64,000 nucleotides of DNA from JAICLK01 sp963742655 (GTDB taxonomy: Bacteria > Patescibacteriota > Saccharimonadia > Saccharimonadales > UBA4665), in NCBI GenBank assembly GCA_963742655.1, contig CAVUMM010000005.1, positions 124,001-188,000 of the forward strand, given 5' to 3'. A program made the position numbers and the translations under genes. The notes under the pieces were generated by a model. The model did no database searches. It was given only the letters and a program-made list of their open reading frames with translations, and was not told the DNA's origin. This document shows, in pieces, positions 55,912 through 64,000 of the stretch (position 1 is the first letter of the stretch; every line of letters starts with the position of its first letter).

Positions 55912-57720
55912 TTAGGCGCTGTCGGCTGACGCGACGCGGTTCACCTCCGTAATAGTTGTCTCTCCGGCCAACGCTTTCAAATAACCGTCTTCGCGCATCG
56001 TTATCATACCCTGTTCCTGCGCTTTGCGTTGGATGTCGCCACTGGTTGCCCTCTTTATTGTTAGTTCCTGGATTTCCGGTGTTACGCCAAAGACTTCATA
56101 AATACCAAGCCGGCCTTTGTAGCCACCGGGGGAATCCGGAGTATCTTTTCCCCTGCATAAAGTATAAGCTTTATCGCTACGCAGTGGCAAGGTTTTATAG
56201 CCGAGATCGTGCGCCACCTTCTCTCGCTCAGCTTCGTTTGCCGGCAACAAGTGGCCGATAGTCTCTTTGATGGCGTCGGTTTCGACCGTATCCGACAGAT
56301 ACGTCTCCCGTTTGGACCCGATTTTGCGAACCAGGCGCTGACCGATGACCGTGTGGACGGTGCTGGCAATCAAAAACGGCTCGATGTTCATATCAAGCAA
56401 TCGCGGCAATATGCCGGATGCGGAGTTAGTGTGCAAAGTACTGAACACGAGGTGCCCGGTGAGCGACGCCTGGACGGCTAACTCAGCCGTTTCTTTGTCA
56501 CGGATCTCGCCGACCATCACCACGTTCGGGTCCTGACGCAGAATCGAGCGCAACCCTGCCGCGAATGTCAGGCCGACGTCGGGATTAACCTGGATCTGAT
56601 TGACGCCGTCCATTTTGTATTCGACCGGGTCTTCGAGCGTAACGATGTTGATGGTGTCGTTTTTGATTTCTTGCAGCAGCGCGTACAACGACGTCGATTT
56701 ACCCGAGCCGGTCGGGCCGCTGGTCAGAATCATACCATTGGAACCTTTGAGCCCATTCCGGATCGCCCGCAGCGAGCGGCCCCGATAGCCCATATCTTCA
56801 AGCTTGAAACTGGTATCACCCTTGTCGAGCAACCGAATCACCACCTGCTCGCCCCAGACGACCGGTGAAATTGCGATACGCAAATCTATCTGGCGATTCA
56901 TAACCTTGATGCTGAACTCGCCGTCCTGCGGGATGCGGTGCTCATCGATTTTCATATTGGCCAGGATTTTGATGCGCGACACCAGCGGCGGCTCGGTAGT
57001 TTTGGGCAGCTTCATGACTTCGCGCAGCACACCGTCGATACGGCATCGAATGCGCAGGGCGTTTTGAAGCGGCTCGATGTGCACGTCACTCGCCCGGTTT
57101 TTGGCGGCAAATTCCAGAATCGCCGACAAGGCTTTGCTGATCGGTGAATCCTGCACGATGGTTTTGATATTGGCGTCAGCCTTGGCTTGCTTGGTTTTAT
57201 CATCCGTTTTACCATCATCCGACGCGGCTGACGGTATACCGATAGCGCTAATGTCGACGAGCGCTTCTTTGGAAATGTTCGATTGGTACATCTTCAGCAC
57301 CTGCCGGATACCCGACTCGCTGGCCGCGAATACCTTCAATGGCCGCCCGATTTTGTTGGACAGAAAATCCACCGCCTGTACGTTGTCGGCGTCAAGCATG
57401 GCAACCGCCACGCGGTTTTGAATTTCACCTAAGGGCACCGCCATGTAGCGTTCGGCTAAATCTTCAGGCAAAAGCTCCAACGATTTTTGGTCGACGTGCG
57501 CGCTATCCAAATTGACGTATGGCACTTTGGCAACATGCGCGATCGTTTTGGCGAGTTGTTCGTCCGAAACATGACCGTCACTCACTATCAGGCTAAGCAG
57601 CGGCGTGCTGGTTTGTTTGGCTTTCGCCTTCAACTCGTCAATCGCGGCCTTCGTCAATAACCCGTTCTGAACCAAAGTCGCTTCGACTTGCTCCTGAGCC
57701 GCTGTCGACAGGACGCTCAT
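55912..57720 (-). CDS. pilB: Pilus extension ATPase
   Basis: 602 residues. An N-terminal GspE-N domain (KLLQS-like, YVNLDSAHVDQKSLELLPEDLAERY) precedes the ATPase core: RASDVHIEPL, Walker A in LTSGPTGSGKSTSLYALL, the Asp box TINIVTLEDPVEYK and the His box TLHTNSASG. The tetracysteine zinc motif of many GspE proteins is mostly missing; only one Cys remains near TLCRGKD. It powers pilus extension. Confidence 0.93.
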   Translation of the reverse strand: MSVLSTAAQEQVEATLVQNGLLTKAAIDELKAKAKQTSTPLLSLIVSDGHVSDEQLAKTIAHVAKVPYVNLDSAHVDQKSLELLPEDLAERYMAVPLGEIQNRVAVAMLDADNVQAVDFLSNKIGRPLKVFAASESGIRQVLKMYQSNISKEALVDISAIGIPSAASDDGKTDDKTKQAKADANIKTIVQDSPISKALSAILEFAAKNRASDVHIEPLQNALRIRCRIDGVLREVMKLPKTTEPPLVSRIKILANMKIDEHRIPQDGEFSIKVMNRQIDLRIAISPVVWGEQVVIRLLDKGDTSFKLEDMGYRGRSLRAIRNGLKGSNGMILTSGPTGSGKSTSLYALLQEIKNDTINIVTLEDPVEYKMDGVNQIQVNPDVGLTFAAGLRSILRQDPNVVMVGEIRDKETAELAVQASLTGHLVFSTLHTNSASGILPRLLDMNIEPFLIASTVHTVIGQRLVRKIGSKRETYLSDTVETDAIKETIGHLLPANEAEREKVAHDLGYKTLPLRSDKAYTLCRGKDTPDSPGGYKGRLGIYEVFGVTPEIQELTIKRATSGDIQRKAQEQGMITMREDGYLKALAGETTITEVNRVASADSA

Positions 57721-57735
57721 CTACAGCGTCCCCGC

Positions 57736-57987
57736 CTACTGGTGCTGGCCGTTAAATGGGTTGGGGTTGGTCGTGTTACCGATCTGGATCAGCAGTGTCG
57801 GATCGATAGAATTGCCATTGAAATAACGGGCATCAGGTTGCGGGAAATTAGCGCTGATGGCTTCGACAACATCAACCTTTTGCTGGCGGTTAGCCGGCGA
57901 TGCAAAAATAAAGCGTGATACGAATAACGACACGACCGCGCTAACGAACACCACGATTATCAACAGCGCGATATCTTTCTGTTTCAT
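57736..57987 (-). CDS. Small single-pass membrane protein of the pilus locus
   Basis: 84 residues from MKQKDIALLI. One membrane helix (5-29) with FVSRFIF at its edge, then a short exported part (VDVVEAISANFPQPDARYFN). No known family. Its place between pilO-like and pilB points to a pilus assembly role, perhaps in the alignment complex. Structured element C lies 45 nt upstream. Confidence 0.6.
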   Translation of the reverse strand: MKQKDIALLIIVVFVSAVVSLFVSRFIFASPANRQQKVDVVEAISANFPQPDARYFNGNSIDPTLLIQIGNTTNPNPFNGQHQ

Positions 57988-58032
57988 ACGACACCCGCCT
58001 TTTCGGTTAAGGAATTTAGCTCGTAGAATCGA

Positions 58033-58153
58033 GGCGTGTGAATTTGAGTGCAGTTTGCGCGCAAAGCCGCACACCGGAATGCAGCCGTACTGTAACGTAC
58101 GGCGGAATGAGGAGCGGAAGATTTGCGTGCAAAATGTGCCAAATTCAAATGCC
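58033..58153 (-). promoter_or_regulatory. Structured leader element, copy C (within the pilus operon)
   Basis: Minus strand: outer stem ATTTGAATTT, GGCACATTTTG, second stem CACGCAAA, TCTTCCGCTCC, GCCGTAC/GTACGGC hairpin, CCGGTGTGC, second stem return TTTGCGCGCAAA, CTGCACTC, outer stem return. It fills the gap between the pilO-like stop and the next small gene, with the same orientation to the downstream gene as copies A and B. Confidence 0.65.
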
Positions 58154-58156
58154 GTA

Positions 58157-58831
58157 TCATTGGATTGCCTTCTGCGTTATGGATAATGTCTTTTGCGGCT
58201 GATAAAACGTCTGCGCGCTAATCGTCAATGACATGCTCGATTGGTCGCCGGATAGTTGCATCGTCTGGATTTGTATCGGTCGGATCGATTTTCCAAACGC
58301 ACTCACCAGGCTTTGCACGGCCTGATAATTGCCGGTAACCGAAACCTGGAACGGCATAGCTACCGGCTGCGGCTTCGGGCTGGACTTTGTGGATTGCTGC
58401 GAAACTTCATCATCGGTACCGGTTATACTTTGAATCTGTACATGCTGGCTGGTTAGTAGTTTCTCAAGACTGGTTGCGAGCGCCGGGAAATCGTATTCGC
58501 TCGGCAGCGCGTCGAGCACTATCTGCGCGTTATCGCCATCCTTGCTGCCAGAACCATGCGGATTGCCGCCGATAACGTTCTGTGACGTGCCCACAAATGC
58601 CTGGTACGATGTAACCAGGGTGTTCGTTGCCTGAATGTCTGACTTGAGCTGCGTGAGTGCTTGCTTATCCGCGGTGATAACCCTGTTCTGGTAGGTTGCC
58701 TGCGAAATGAGTGTCTTTGAAGCGACCAGCGTAAATACCACGATAAAGGCTGCCACCGCCGTGATAACGACGATCCGAGCATTGGTTTTGTCGATCATCA
58801 GCCGTTTGGTGCTAACATGCATCTTTGCCAT
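58157..58831 (-). CDS. PilO-like pilus alignment protein
   Basis: About 224 residues from MAKMHVSTK. One N-terminal membrane helix (IVVITAVAAFIVVFTLVAS), a coiled-coil stretch (NRVITADKQALTQLKSDIQATNTLV) and a C-terminal ferredoxin-like part (MPFQVSVTGNYQAVQSLVSAFGKSIRPIQI) match PilO in layout. It follows pilN with a 7-nt gap. It should form part of the PilMNO complex. Confidence 0.75.
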   Translation of the reverse strand: MAKMHVSTKRLMIDKTNARIVVITAVAAFIVVFTLVASKTLISQATYQNRVITADKQALTQLKSDIQATNTLVTSYQAFVGTSQNVIGGNPHGSGSKDGDNAQIVLDALPSEYDFPALATSLEKLLTSQHVQIQSITGTDDEVSQQSTKSSPKPQPVAMPFQVSVTGNYQAVQSLVSAFGKSIRPIQIQTMQLSGDQSSMSLTISAQTFYQPQKTLSITQKAIQ

Positions 58832-58838
58832 ACGCTTC

Positions 58839-59519
58839 CTATTGCCCCCCTGCCGCAGTGTTGTTGCTCTTGAACAAGTCGGTTGGCTGGTCAATGGCTG
58901 AACGCGTGCTGATGATATTCGGTACTGTCAGGCTGACGTTACTCCCGTTATTGAAGATTGCCGGATCAAAGCTGGTAGTAACCGTGAACGATGCGCCAGA
59001 GTTACTTCTGCTAAATTGCGCCAGTACGACTGACGAGAAAGCGGGCGCCTTCGAACCATCGGCCTTTTTGTACGTGGTGAATTTAAGCGTGTCTACATAC
59101 GTATTGACGACATCGAGCGAGCTGGCATTACCCGTGACAGTAATGCTGTTTTGGGCGTAGTCGACGCTCAACTGGGAAATGCTTGCCTTTGACGGCGTGA
59201 CATCCTTAACGAATGTAAACAGCCGTGAAGCAACCGGCTTTTGGTTGTGCAACGTAGTGAGTGTTTCCAGTTGGTTCTGCACCGTTAGAATTTTGTTGAG
59301 ATTCGGCGTGTTTTTCAATTGGCTGCTATTGGTGGATATATCCCGCTTCAAGTCTTTGATGTTCTTCTTTTGCAGGACATCGACCGTGCCGACCAGCAGT
59401 ACGAGTACGAAAAGTGACGCAACGATGGCTACTATGGCAATCGTATATACAAGATGCTGCGTGCGGCGCACTTTCAGGTATTGCAATTTAACGTCGGGGA
59501 GCAGATTAAACTGGATCAT
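58839..59519 (-). CDS. pilN: PilN-like pilus alignment protein
   Basis: 226 residues. It begins with the PilN signature FNLLPDV, which in known systems binds PilM, then a membrane helix (about 25-46), a coiled coil and a beta-alpha C-terminal domain. The start overlaps the pilM stop by 4 nt. Confidence 0.85.
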   Translation of the reverse strand: MIQFNLLPDVKLQYLKVRRTQHLVYTIAIVAIVASLFVLVLLVGTVDVLQKKNIKDLKRDISTNSSQLKNTPNLNKILTVQNQLETLTTLHNQKPVASRLFTFVKDVTPSKASISQLSVDYAQNSITVTGNASSLDVVNTYVDTLKFTTYKKADGSKAPAFSSVVLAQFSRSNSGASFTVTTSFDPAIFNNGSNVSLTVPNIISTRSAIDQPTDLFKSNNTAAGGQ

Positions 59520-60556
59520 TCCGTTCTCTCCGCAAGTCCCACGGCGACGCCAAACGAGTTCGACACCGCCAACAGTTCGTTCTGACGCGCCGCATCATAC
59601 GTCACGTTGCGCCAGGCATTTCCAATTTCAACGTTCAAGCTAAACTTGTTCGCAAGGTACAGCGGAAATTCCGGCAGCGTCGACGCTCCGCCCGTAACAA
59701 CGATGTGGTCGATCTTGGCGTCGGTGTAGCGCGCCTGGAAGAACTTTATCGACTTGTCGATTTCGGATGTCAGCAAGTCAACCGTGCCGATGATAGCCTG
59801 GTAGATTTGCCCTTCGAGCTTGTCTTTGCCCAAACCGAATTTGAACACGAACTGTTCGGCTTGCTTGTCGTCGATACTCAGATTCTGGGCCGCGCTGCGG
59901 ATGATCGCTTCCACGCCCGTCGGAATAGCTCGGGTCAAGCGAGGCGCTCCCTGCATAACGATAACCAAATCCGTACTCTTGTAGCCGATGTCCAGGACCA
60001 TTTCCGGTGTCGGCGCGTCCGGCGCGAGCAGCGCGCGTGCGAGCGCAAGGTTATCCGGCTCGAACGCGACGACGTTCAGCCCGATCGCCTCCAGCATATC
60101 AAGCCGCGCTTCAACCAATTCGTTGGGTACGCTGGAAAGTAACACTTCGACTTTTGTCTTGTCCTTCGGGGAATCGCCAAGCATTGCCCAATCGAGCTTT
60201 GACTCGGCCAAAGGCGTAGGAATCAGCGAATCCGCCTGATAATGGATCGCCTGCCCGAGCTCGGATTGCGAAAGCCGGTCAAAATCGGCGACAGTCGTAA
60301 AGACTCGCTGCGACGGCACGCCGACAGCCACGTTGCGCGTCGTCATGCGCGCCTGAGTCAGCAGCTGGGCGATGATCTGGGATAACTTTTGCTGGTCGGC
60401 TTTGGAGTCGCTCAAGGCCAGCTTGCTATCAATTGGAACGTATCCGTATTTGAGCAATTGCCGAGTTGGTCCGGCGCCATGCAACTCGACCAATCGAATG
60501 GCAGTCGTGCCGATATCAAGGCCGAAAAAATTGGATACACCAGACAGCAGGCTCAT
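59516..60556 (-). CDS. pilM: PilM, actin-like pilus assembly protein
   Basis: 346 residues. FFGLDIGTTAIRLVEL, VAVGVPSQRVFTTV, VLDIGYKSTDLVIV and IVVTGGASTLPEFPLYL are the actin/FtsA-fold phosphate and adenosine motifs of PilM. Cytoplasmic; binds the PilN N-terminus. First of the pilMNO block. Confidence 0.92.
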   Translation of the reverse strand: MSLLSGVSNFFGLDIGTTAIRLVELHGAGPTRQLLKYGYVPIDSKLALSDSKADQQKLSQIIAQLLTQARMTTRNVAVGVPSQRVFTTVADFDRLSQSELGQAIHYQADSLIPTPLAESKLDWAMLGDSPKDKTKVEVLLSSVPNELVEARLDMLEAIGLNVVAFEPDNLALARALLAPDAPTPEMVLDIGYKSTDLVIVMQGAPRLTRAIPTGVEAIIRSAAQNLSIDDKQAEQFVFKFGLGKDKLEGQIYQAIIGTVDLLTSEIDKSIKFFQARYTDAKIDHIVVTGGASTLPEFPLYLANKFSLNVEIGNAWRNVTYDAARQNELLAVSNSFGVAVGLAERTE

Positions 60557-60767
60557 CAGCTAGAGCTCCGTATCACACTTGCCTTCTTGTATGTTTTATT
60601 CATGCTGCCCACTCTTTAACCCGCTTATGAAAGAAACTTAACGGGGCTCATATCATCAGTCGCATTATAGCATAAGGACTACGCTCGTTCGCAAGTCCAA
60701 ATTCACACATGCCCCGCTGGCATCATTCGAAAGTTCTTTACGATAACACTTAACGCATATTCACCGG

Positions 60768-62837
60768 CTAGAGTGTCGGCGGCAAGCTTGTTATTGCGTC
60801 ATAGGTGCTGCTTGATGACGAACCGATGCTTATTCCGGGCGGGCTGGACAGCCAGATTTCCGGGTTGAAGCTGAAGTTTTCCGACGGCGTGTTGCCATAG
60901 AGGGTGCCGGCCGTTCGCGTCAACCAGACCTGTTTCGCCACAATCGATCCATTGACCTGCAATTGATTGTTGCAATTATTGAACAACGTGCTGCTGAGCG
61001 ACGGCGCCGCAAAACCCGAAGCGCAGGTGTACACGATCCCGCCATTCGAAGAATTATCCGGCTCGGCAATATACCAGCCGTCGAGCTGCCCCACGCCCGA
61101 CGCGATGTAAATATTGCCGCGCGCCACGATGGTAAACGACGGGATGTCAGCCAAGCCGCCCGGATAGTTACCGCTGAACTGTATGTTGCCTGTAATCTGC
61201 ACCTTACCATCGACATATATCGTGGTGTGCGACCCGTTCGGCACGGCAATCGCGCCGCCGATCGTCAGATTGCCTGCTTGAACGTAGATGGTCTTTGACG
61301 AATTTGCGGCAGCTAAATCACTACCGTTATTAAAGACGTGATTGCCGGAATATGTGGGTGATGACGGATGATTATTGAAGTAGTCCGGCACGCACGATTG
61401 ACTGCCGAAAGCTCCGCCATACGTGTCTTCCCCTGCGCCCGAAGTGTCGACATTATCAATATTCGAAAAGCTTAAACCCGTCGGCACTTGGCTGGCCGTG
61501 CCTTGCGCCGTAGCAAAATCCTGCAGGAAGTTCATGGCAAAAGCGGCATATTGCGTGCCTGCACCGTCGTAGGTGGAGTTTTCTTTATTCCAGCTCACCA
61601 CGCCGGCATTCGGATCAGCCGTAGTAGCGCAATCAACACCGCCCACGCCCATACTTGCCCCCGCTGAGACGTCGCCCGAACTCACGCTGAAGTACGGCTC
61701 ATCGGCGATTATGAAGGAACCGGTGCATGCTTCATTCGCCGACGGCAGCGAAGCGCTCGAAATACTCCACGCGACATTGTATGTCCCCGTAATGTTCGAT
61801 GGCCCTAAACTAGGCGAGATCGCATCAATTTCGCTGCTGTCCTGGCTCTTTGCGATATTGTTGTTCGTGTAGTTAATACCAGGGCCGACTACCGATAATT
61901 TCATTACCGCGTCAGGTTTCGATTCAACCGTGGATGCCTCGTTACTATTGGCATAATCGATCGCTGCCGTGACCGAAAAAGCGGATTTCGGATCTGGGCG
62001 GCCAGGATTAACAGACAATGACCCGCACGAAGGATTAACCGTCGCAACCGGTACCTGCAATGGCACCGCCTGCCCGACAAGATTGGCGCATTCGCGGCGG
62101 ATCCGGAACTTGGTGCCGTCAGGATTATTGAATACTACTTCATCACTCTGCTCTGTAGTGCCAGGGGGTATATCAAAAAATGCGTAATCCTTACTATCAT
62201 CACCCGACGGCATGGATCCGTTCGCGTTCTCCGGGCAGCCAGTCGCAGGGTTATAGCTAAAGTTGCAGGCATGCATGGAATTAAGGTCGCCTGGGCCTAA
62301 CGTCTGTGATACGTTCCAGCTGATCCACCCATGCGATCCGTAATAGGTAACATCCGCCACCCATGTCGCCCAGTTATCCTGCGCGTAATGAGCTCCGCCA
62401 AAAGCACTCTGCGAATAGCCTTTGCCGGCGAGCTGCGAGCCTTTCAGCCCGAGCATGGTGTCCACGATAAAGGCTGCCCCGCCCTTGTTATAATTATAGT
62501 TATAATTTCCATCGCAAGTAAGCGCAATATAATCGCATCCCAGGTATCCGCCAATCAGGTCCATGAACTCTTGCCGCGTATCGACGGATGACGGTATCGA
62601 CCAGGATTTTCCTGCCGGAACGGTAAGGATGTTATAGCCCTGAATTCCGTAAGGAACAGACTTATACTCGCTAGTGCCGGTAAAGTATCCGTCGCACCTC
62701 GCACGCCCGAACTGCCATGTGCCGCTGCAAACATCCGTAAAATTGCTTGCGCCTACCTGAGCCGGAATAGTTATGAAGCTGAATATAACGGTAAATGTTA
62801 TGAGTCCGGCGCTGGCTAGCAATTGCTTTATTTTCAT
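60768..62837 (-). CDS. Large secreted surface protein of the pilus locus
   Basis: 689 residues with a signal peptide (LLASAGLITFTVIFSFITIPAQVGA). The body is rich in Gly, Ser, Asn and Tyr, and cysteines are spaced along it. A middle segment looks Ig-like (SVTAAIDYANSNEAST...VVGPGINYTN). The C-terminal 200 residues (KTIYVQAGNLTIGGAIAVPNG..., VQITGNIQFSG, FTIVARGNIYIASGVGQLDGWYIAE) look like stacked beta strands. No transmembrane anchor. It heads the pilus operon with the TPR gene, so a pilus-tip adhesin is a reasonable guess. No family recognised. Confidence 0.65.
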   Translation of the reverse strand: MKIKQLLASAGLITFTVIFSFITIPAQVGASNFTDVCSGTWQFGRARCDGYFTGTSEYKSVPYGIQGYNILTVPAGKSWSIPSSVDTRQEFMDLIGGYLGCDYIALTCDGNYNYNYNKGGAAFIVDTMLGLKGSQLAGKGYSQSAFGGAHYAQDNWATWVADVTYYGSHGWISWNVSQTLGPGDLNSMHACNFSYNPATGCPENANGSMPSGDDSKDYAFFDIPPGTTEQSDEVVFNNPDGTKFRIRRECANLVGQAVPLQVPVATVNPSCGSLSVNPGRPDPKSAFSVTAAIDYANSNEASTVESKPDAVMKLSVVGPGINYTNNNIAKSQDSSEIDAISPSLGPSNITGTYNVAWSISSASLPSANEACTGSFIIADEPYFSVSSGDVSAGASMGVGGVDCATTADPNAGVVSWNKENSTYDGAGTQYAAFAMNFLQDFATAQGTASQVPTGLSFSNIDNVDTSGAGEDTYGGAFGSQSCVPDYFNNHPSSPTYSGNHVFNNGSDLAAANSSKTIYVQAGNLTIGGAIAVPNGSHTTIYVDGKVQITGNIQFSGNYPGGLADIPSFTIVARGNIYIASGVGQLDGWYIAEPDNSSNGGIVYTCASGFAAPSLSSTLFNNCNNQLQVNGSIVAKQVWLTRTAGTLYGNTPSENFSFNPEIWLSSPPGISIGSSSSSTYDAITSLPPTL

Positions 62838-63460
62838 AGTTCTATCGGCTTGTTATTTTGTAAATCCTGAATTTCGGTCTGGTATTGCAGTACAACCTGT
62901 TGTACCTGGCCGTTAAGGTTGGCCTGCGTGTGCAGTTGCTGCTTGGCAACTTGGACAATCTGCTGCATGAGCGGCATTAACTGCTTACGCTCACCGCTAG
63001 CATAGAGGGCACTAACCTCACCCTGCAGAGCGACGTATTTCAGGGATGTATCGAGCTTCATAGCCGCTTTGTACTCTGCCGCGGACTGGCTATACATCTT
63101 CAGATTGGTAAGTGCCGATGCTTTTTCCAGGTGTAATTGCGCTAGCTCTTTGGTGGTCAGGCTGAACCGGCCGGCCTGCGCGCCATTTATGAGCTGCGTG
63201 GTGGAGTCGGCGATCGTTTGGTAATCGAAATTTCTAAGCGCGGCCGCCAAACTAACCTGTAGCGTCTGCTGCGCCGCCGAGTTCGTTGCCTTATCACCGT
63301 TGCCGGAAGATTTGAAATACCAGAACAAAATTCCCGCGATAACAATGACCAGAAGTAATACCGCCACACTCAAAGTCCGCCGATTCAGCCAGGCCGTCCG
63401 GTATGTGGGCACGAAAACATTAGCTTGCCCTGCTTCTTTGCTGCCTTTTTTACGGGACAT
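62834..63460 (-). CDS. TPR-like membrane protein heading the pilus operon
   Basis: About 208 residues from MSRKKGSK. One membrane helix (about 32-54) is followed by helical repeats (DYQTIADSTTQLINGAQAG, ELAQLHLEKASALTNLKMYSQSAAEYKAAMKLD) in the TPR style. It overlaps the start of the large surface protein gene by 4 nt. Role probably in assembly or anchoring; not known. Confidence 0.65.
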   Translation of the reverse strand: MSRKKGSKEAGQANVFVPTYRTAWLNRRTLSVAVLLLVIVIAGILFWYFKSSGNGDKATNSAAQQTLQVSLAAALRNFDYQTIADSTTQLINGAQAGRFSLTTKELAQLHLEKASALTNLKMYSQSAAEYKAAMKLDTSLKYVALQGEVSALYASGERKQLMPLMQQIVQVAKQQLHTQANLNGQVQQVVLQYQTEIQDLQNNKPIEL

Positions 63461-63549
63461 CTCGCTAAAAGTATAGCAAAAGCGCAAGCGCTATGATACT
63501 TAAAAAAATTTCACTCTTTCTGTTATACTCCCCAGGGAGATTACAGATT

Positions 63550-64000
63550 ATGGCAGGACTTTCTATCGCAATCGTTGGATTACCGAATGTTGGCAAATCT
63601 ACACTTTTTAACGCACTGACCGACAGCAACGCGCTGGCGGCAAATTATCCGTTCGCCACAATCGAGCCGAATACCGGCGTCGTGCCGGTACCTGATGCAC
63701 GGTTGCAAAAACTGGCAGACATGTACCACACGCAGAAAATAGTGCCGGCGACGGTTACGTTTGTTGATGTCGCCGGATTAGTGGCCGGCGCCAGCAAAGG
63801 CGAAGGGCTCGGCAATCAATTTTTGAGTCATATCCGCAGTTGTAATGCGATCGTGCAAGTCGTCCGGGCATTTGACGATCCGAACGTTACGCATGTTGAT
63901 TCAGAACATAATCCGCAAAACGATATCGACGTCATAAACACGGAACTTGTTTTGGCCGACCTGCAAACGGTCGAAAAGCGTCTGCCTAAATTCGAAAAAG
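63550..64000 (+). CDS. ychF: Redox-regulated ATPase YchF (Obg family), 5' part
   Basis: The open frame runs off the window. MAGLSIAIVGLPNVGKSTLFNALT contains the P-loop with the NVGKST form of YchF/Ola1. FVDVAGLVAGASKGEGLGNQFL is switch II, and the helical domain begins with LVLADLQTVEKRL. YchF binds ATP and ribosomes. TATACT lies about 24 nt and GGGAG 10 nt upstream of the ATG. Divergent from the pilus operon. Confidence 0.93.
   Translation, partial: MAGLSIAIVGLPNVGKSTLFNALTDSNALAANYPFATIEPNTGVVPVPDARLQKLADMYHTQKIVPATVTFVDVAGLVAGASKGEGLGNQFLSHIRSCNAIVQVVRAFDDPNVTHVDSEHNPQNDIDVINTELVLADLQTVEKRLPKFEK

Overview
The window comes from a member of Candidatus Saccharibacteria (TM7, Patescibacteria/CPR). 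The 16S gene contains, as I recall them, the target sites of the TM7 probes TM7305 (10536-10553) and TM7905 (9951-9972). The proteins are small and CPR-like, and the standard bacterial genetic code fits all genes. The sequence is chromosomal: gyrase, ribosomal proteins, RNase P, rRNA, tRNAs and a type IV pilus locus.

Layout. 1-1.4 kb: end of a ROK protein, a small metallopeptidase and a KGG stress protein. 1.4-11 kb: an unlinked rRNA locus on the minus strand. 23S-5S and 16S have separate promoters and separate processing stems and are about 4.2 kb apart. Between them lie tRNA-Ala and tRNA-Ile on the opposite strand and genes for a trypsin-like protease, a sugar-epimerase-like SDR, an endonuclease VII-like protein and small unknowns. 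The 23S gene carries a 253-nt insertion exactly at E. coli position 1931. 11-15.6 kb: gyrA and gyrB; gyrA contains more than a dozen frameshifts that look like consensus errors. 15.7-19.6 kb: a VirD4/TraG-like ATPase and partners. 19.6-23 kb: a gene-poor stretch with structured RNA candidates, comM (two frameshifts), then infC-rpmI-rplT. 23.4-31.5 kb: RNase P RNA, an ASCH-RNase H fusion, rpmB, miaA, an alkyltransferase-like protein, a nucleotidase and thrS behind a T-box-like leader. 31.8-35.4 kb: tRNA-Val, nrdR, a membrane glycosyltransferase, tRNA-Gly and tRNA-Thr. 35.4-47.2 kb: mixed metabolic and accessory genes, including a nicotianamine-synthase-like gene beside an MFS exporter, an ArsR-controlled MFS gene, SemiSWEET, HAD hydrolases, a foldase, tRNA-Asp, tRNA-Arg and ndk. 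47.3-48.2 kb: a Xer recombinase. 48.2-63.5 kb: a complete minus-strand type IV pilus locus (pilins, PilD, PilC, PilT, PilB, PilO/N/M-like, a 689-residue surface protein and a TPR protein). It ends with the start of ychF.

How it works together: the housekeeping part covers translation (rRNA, tRNAs, IF3, L35, L20, L28, ThrRS, RNase P, MiaA) and topology (gyrase). The pilus locus is a self-contained machine for twitching or attachment to a host bacterium. Signals that gene annotation would miss include a three-copy structured element in 5' leaders (thrS, glycosyltransferase, pilus gene), with a possible divergent relative inside rnpB. A second repeat family sits beside tRNA genes. A TANNNT box lies 5-8 nt before the start codon of at least nine genes, which suggests leaderless transcripts. 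All coordinates and motifs were read by eye; no alignment, folding or database search was run.
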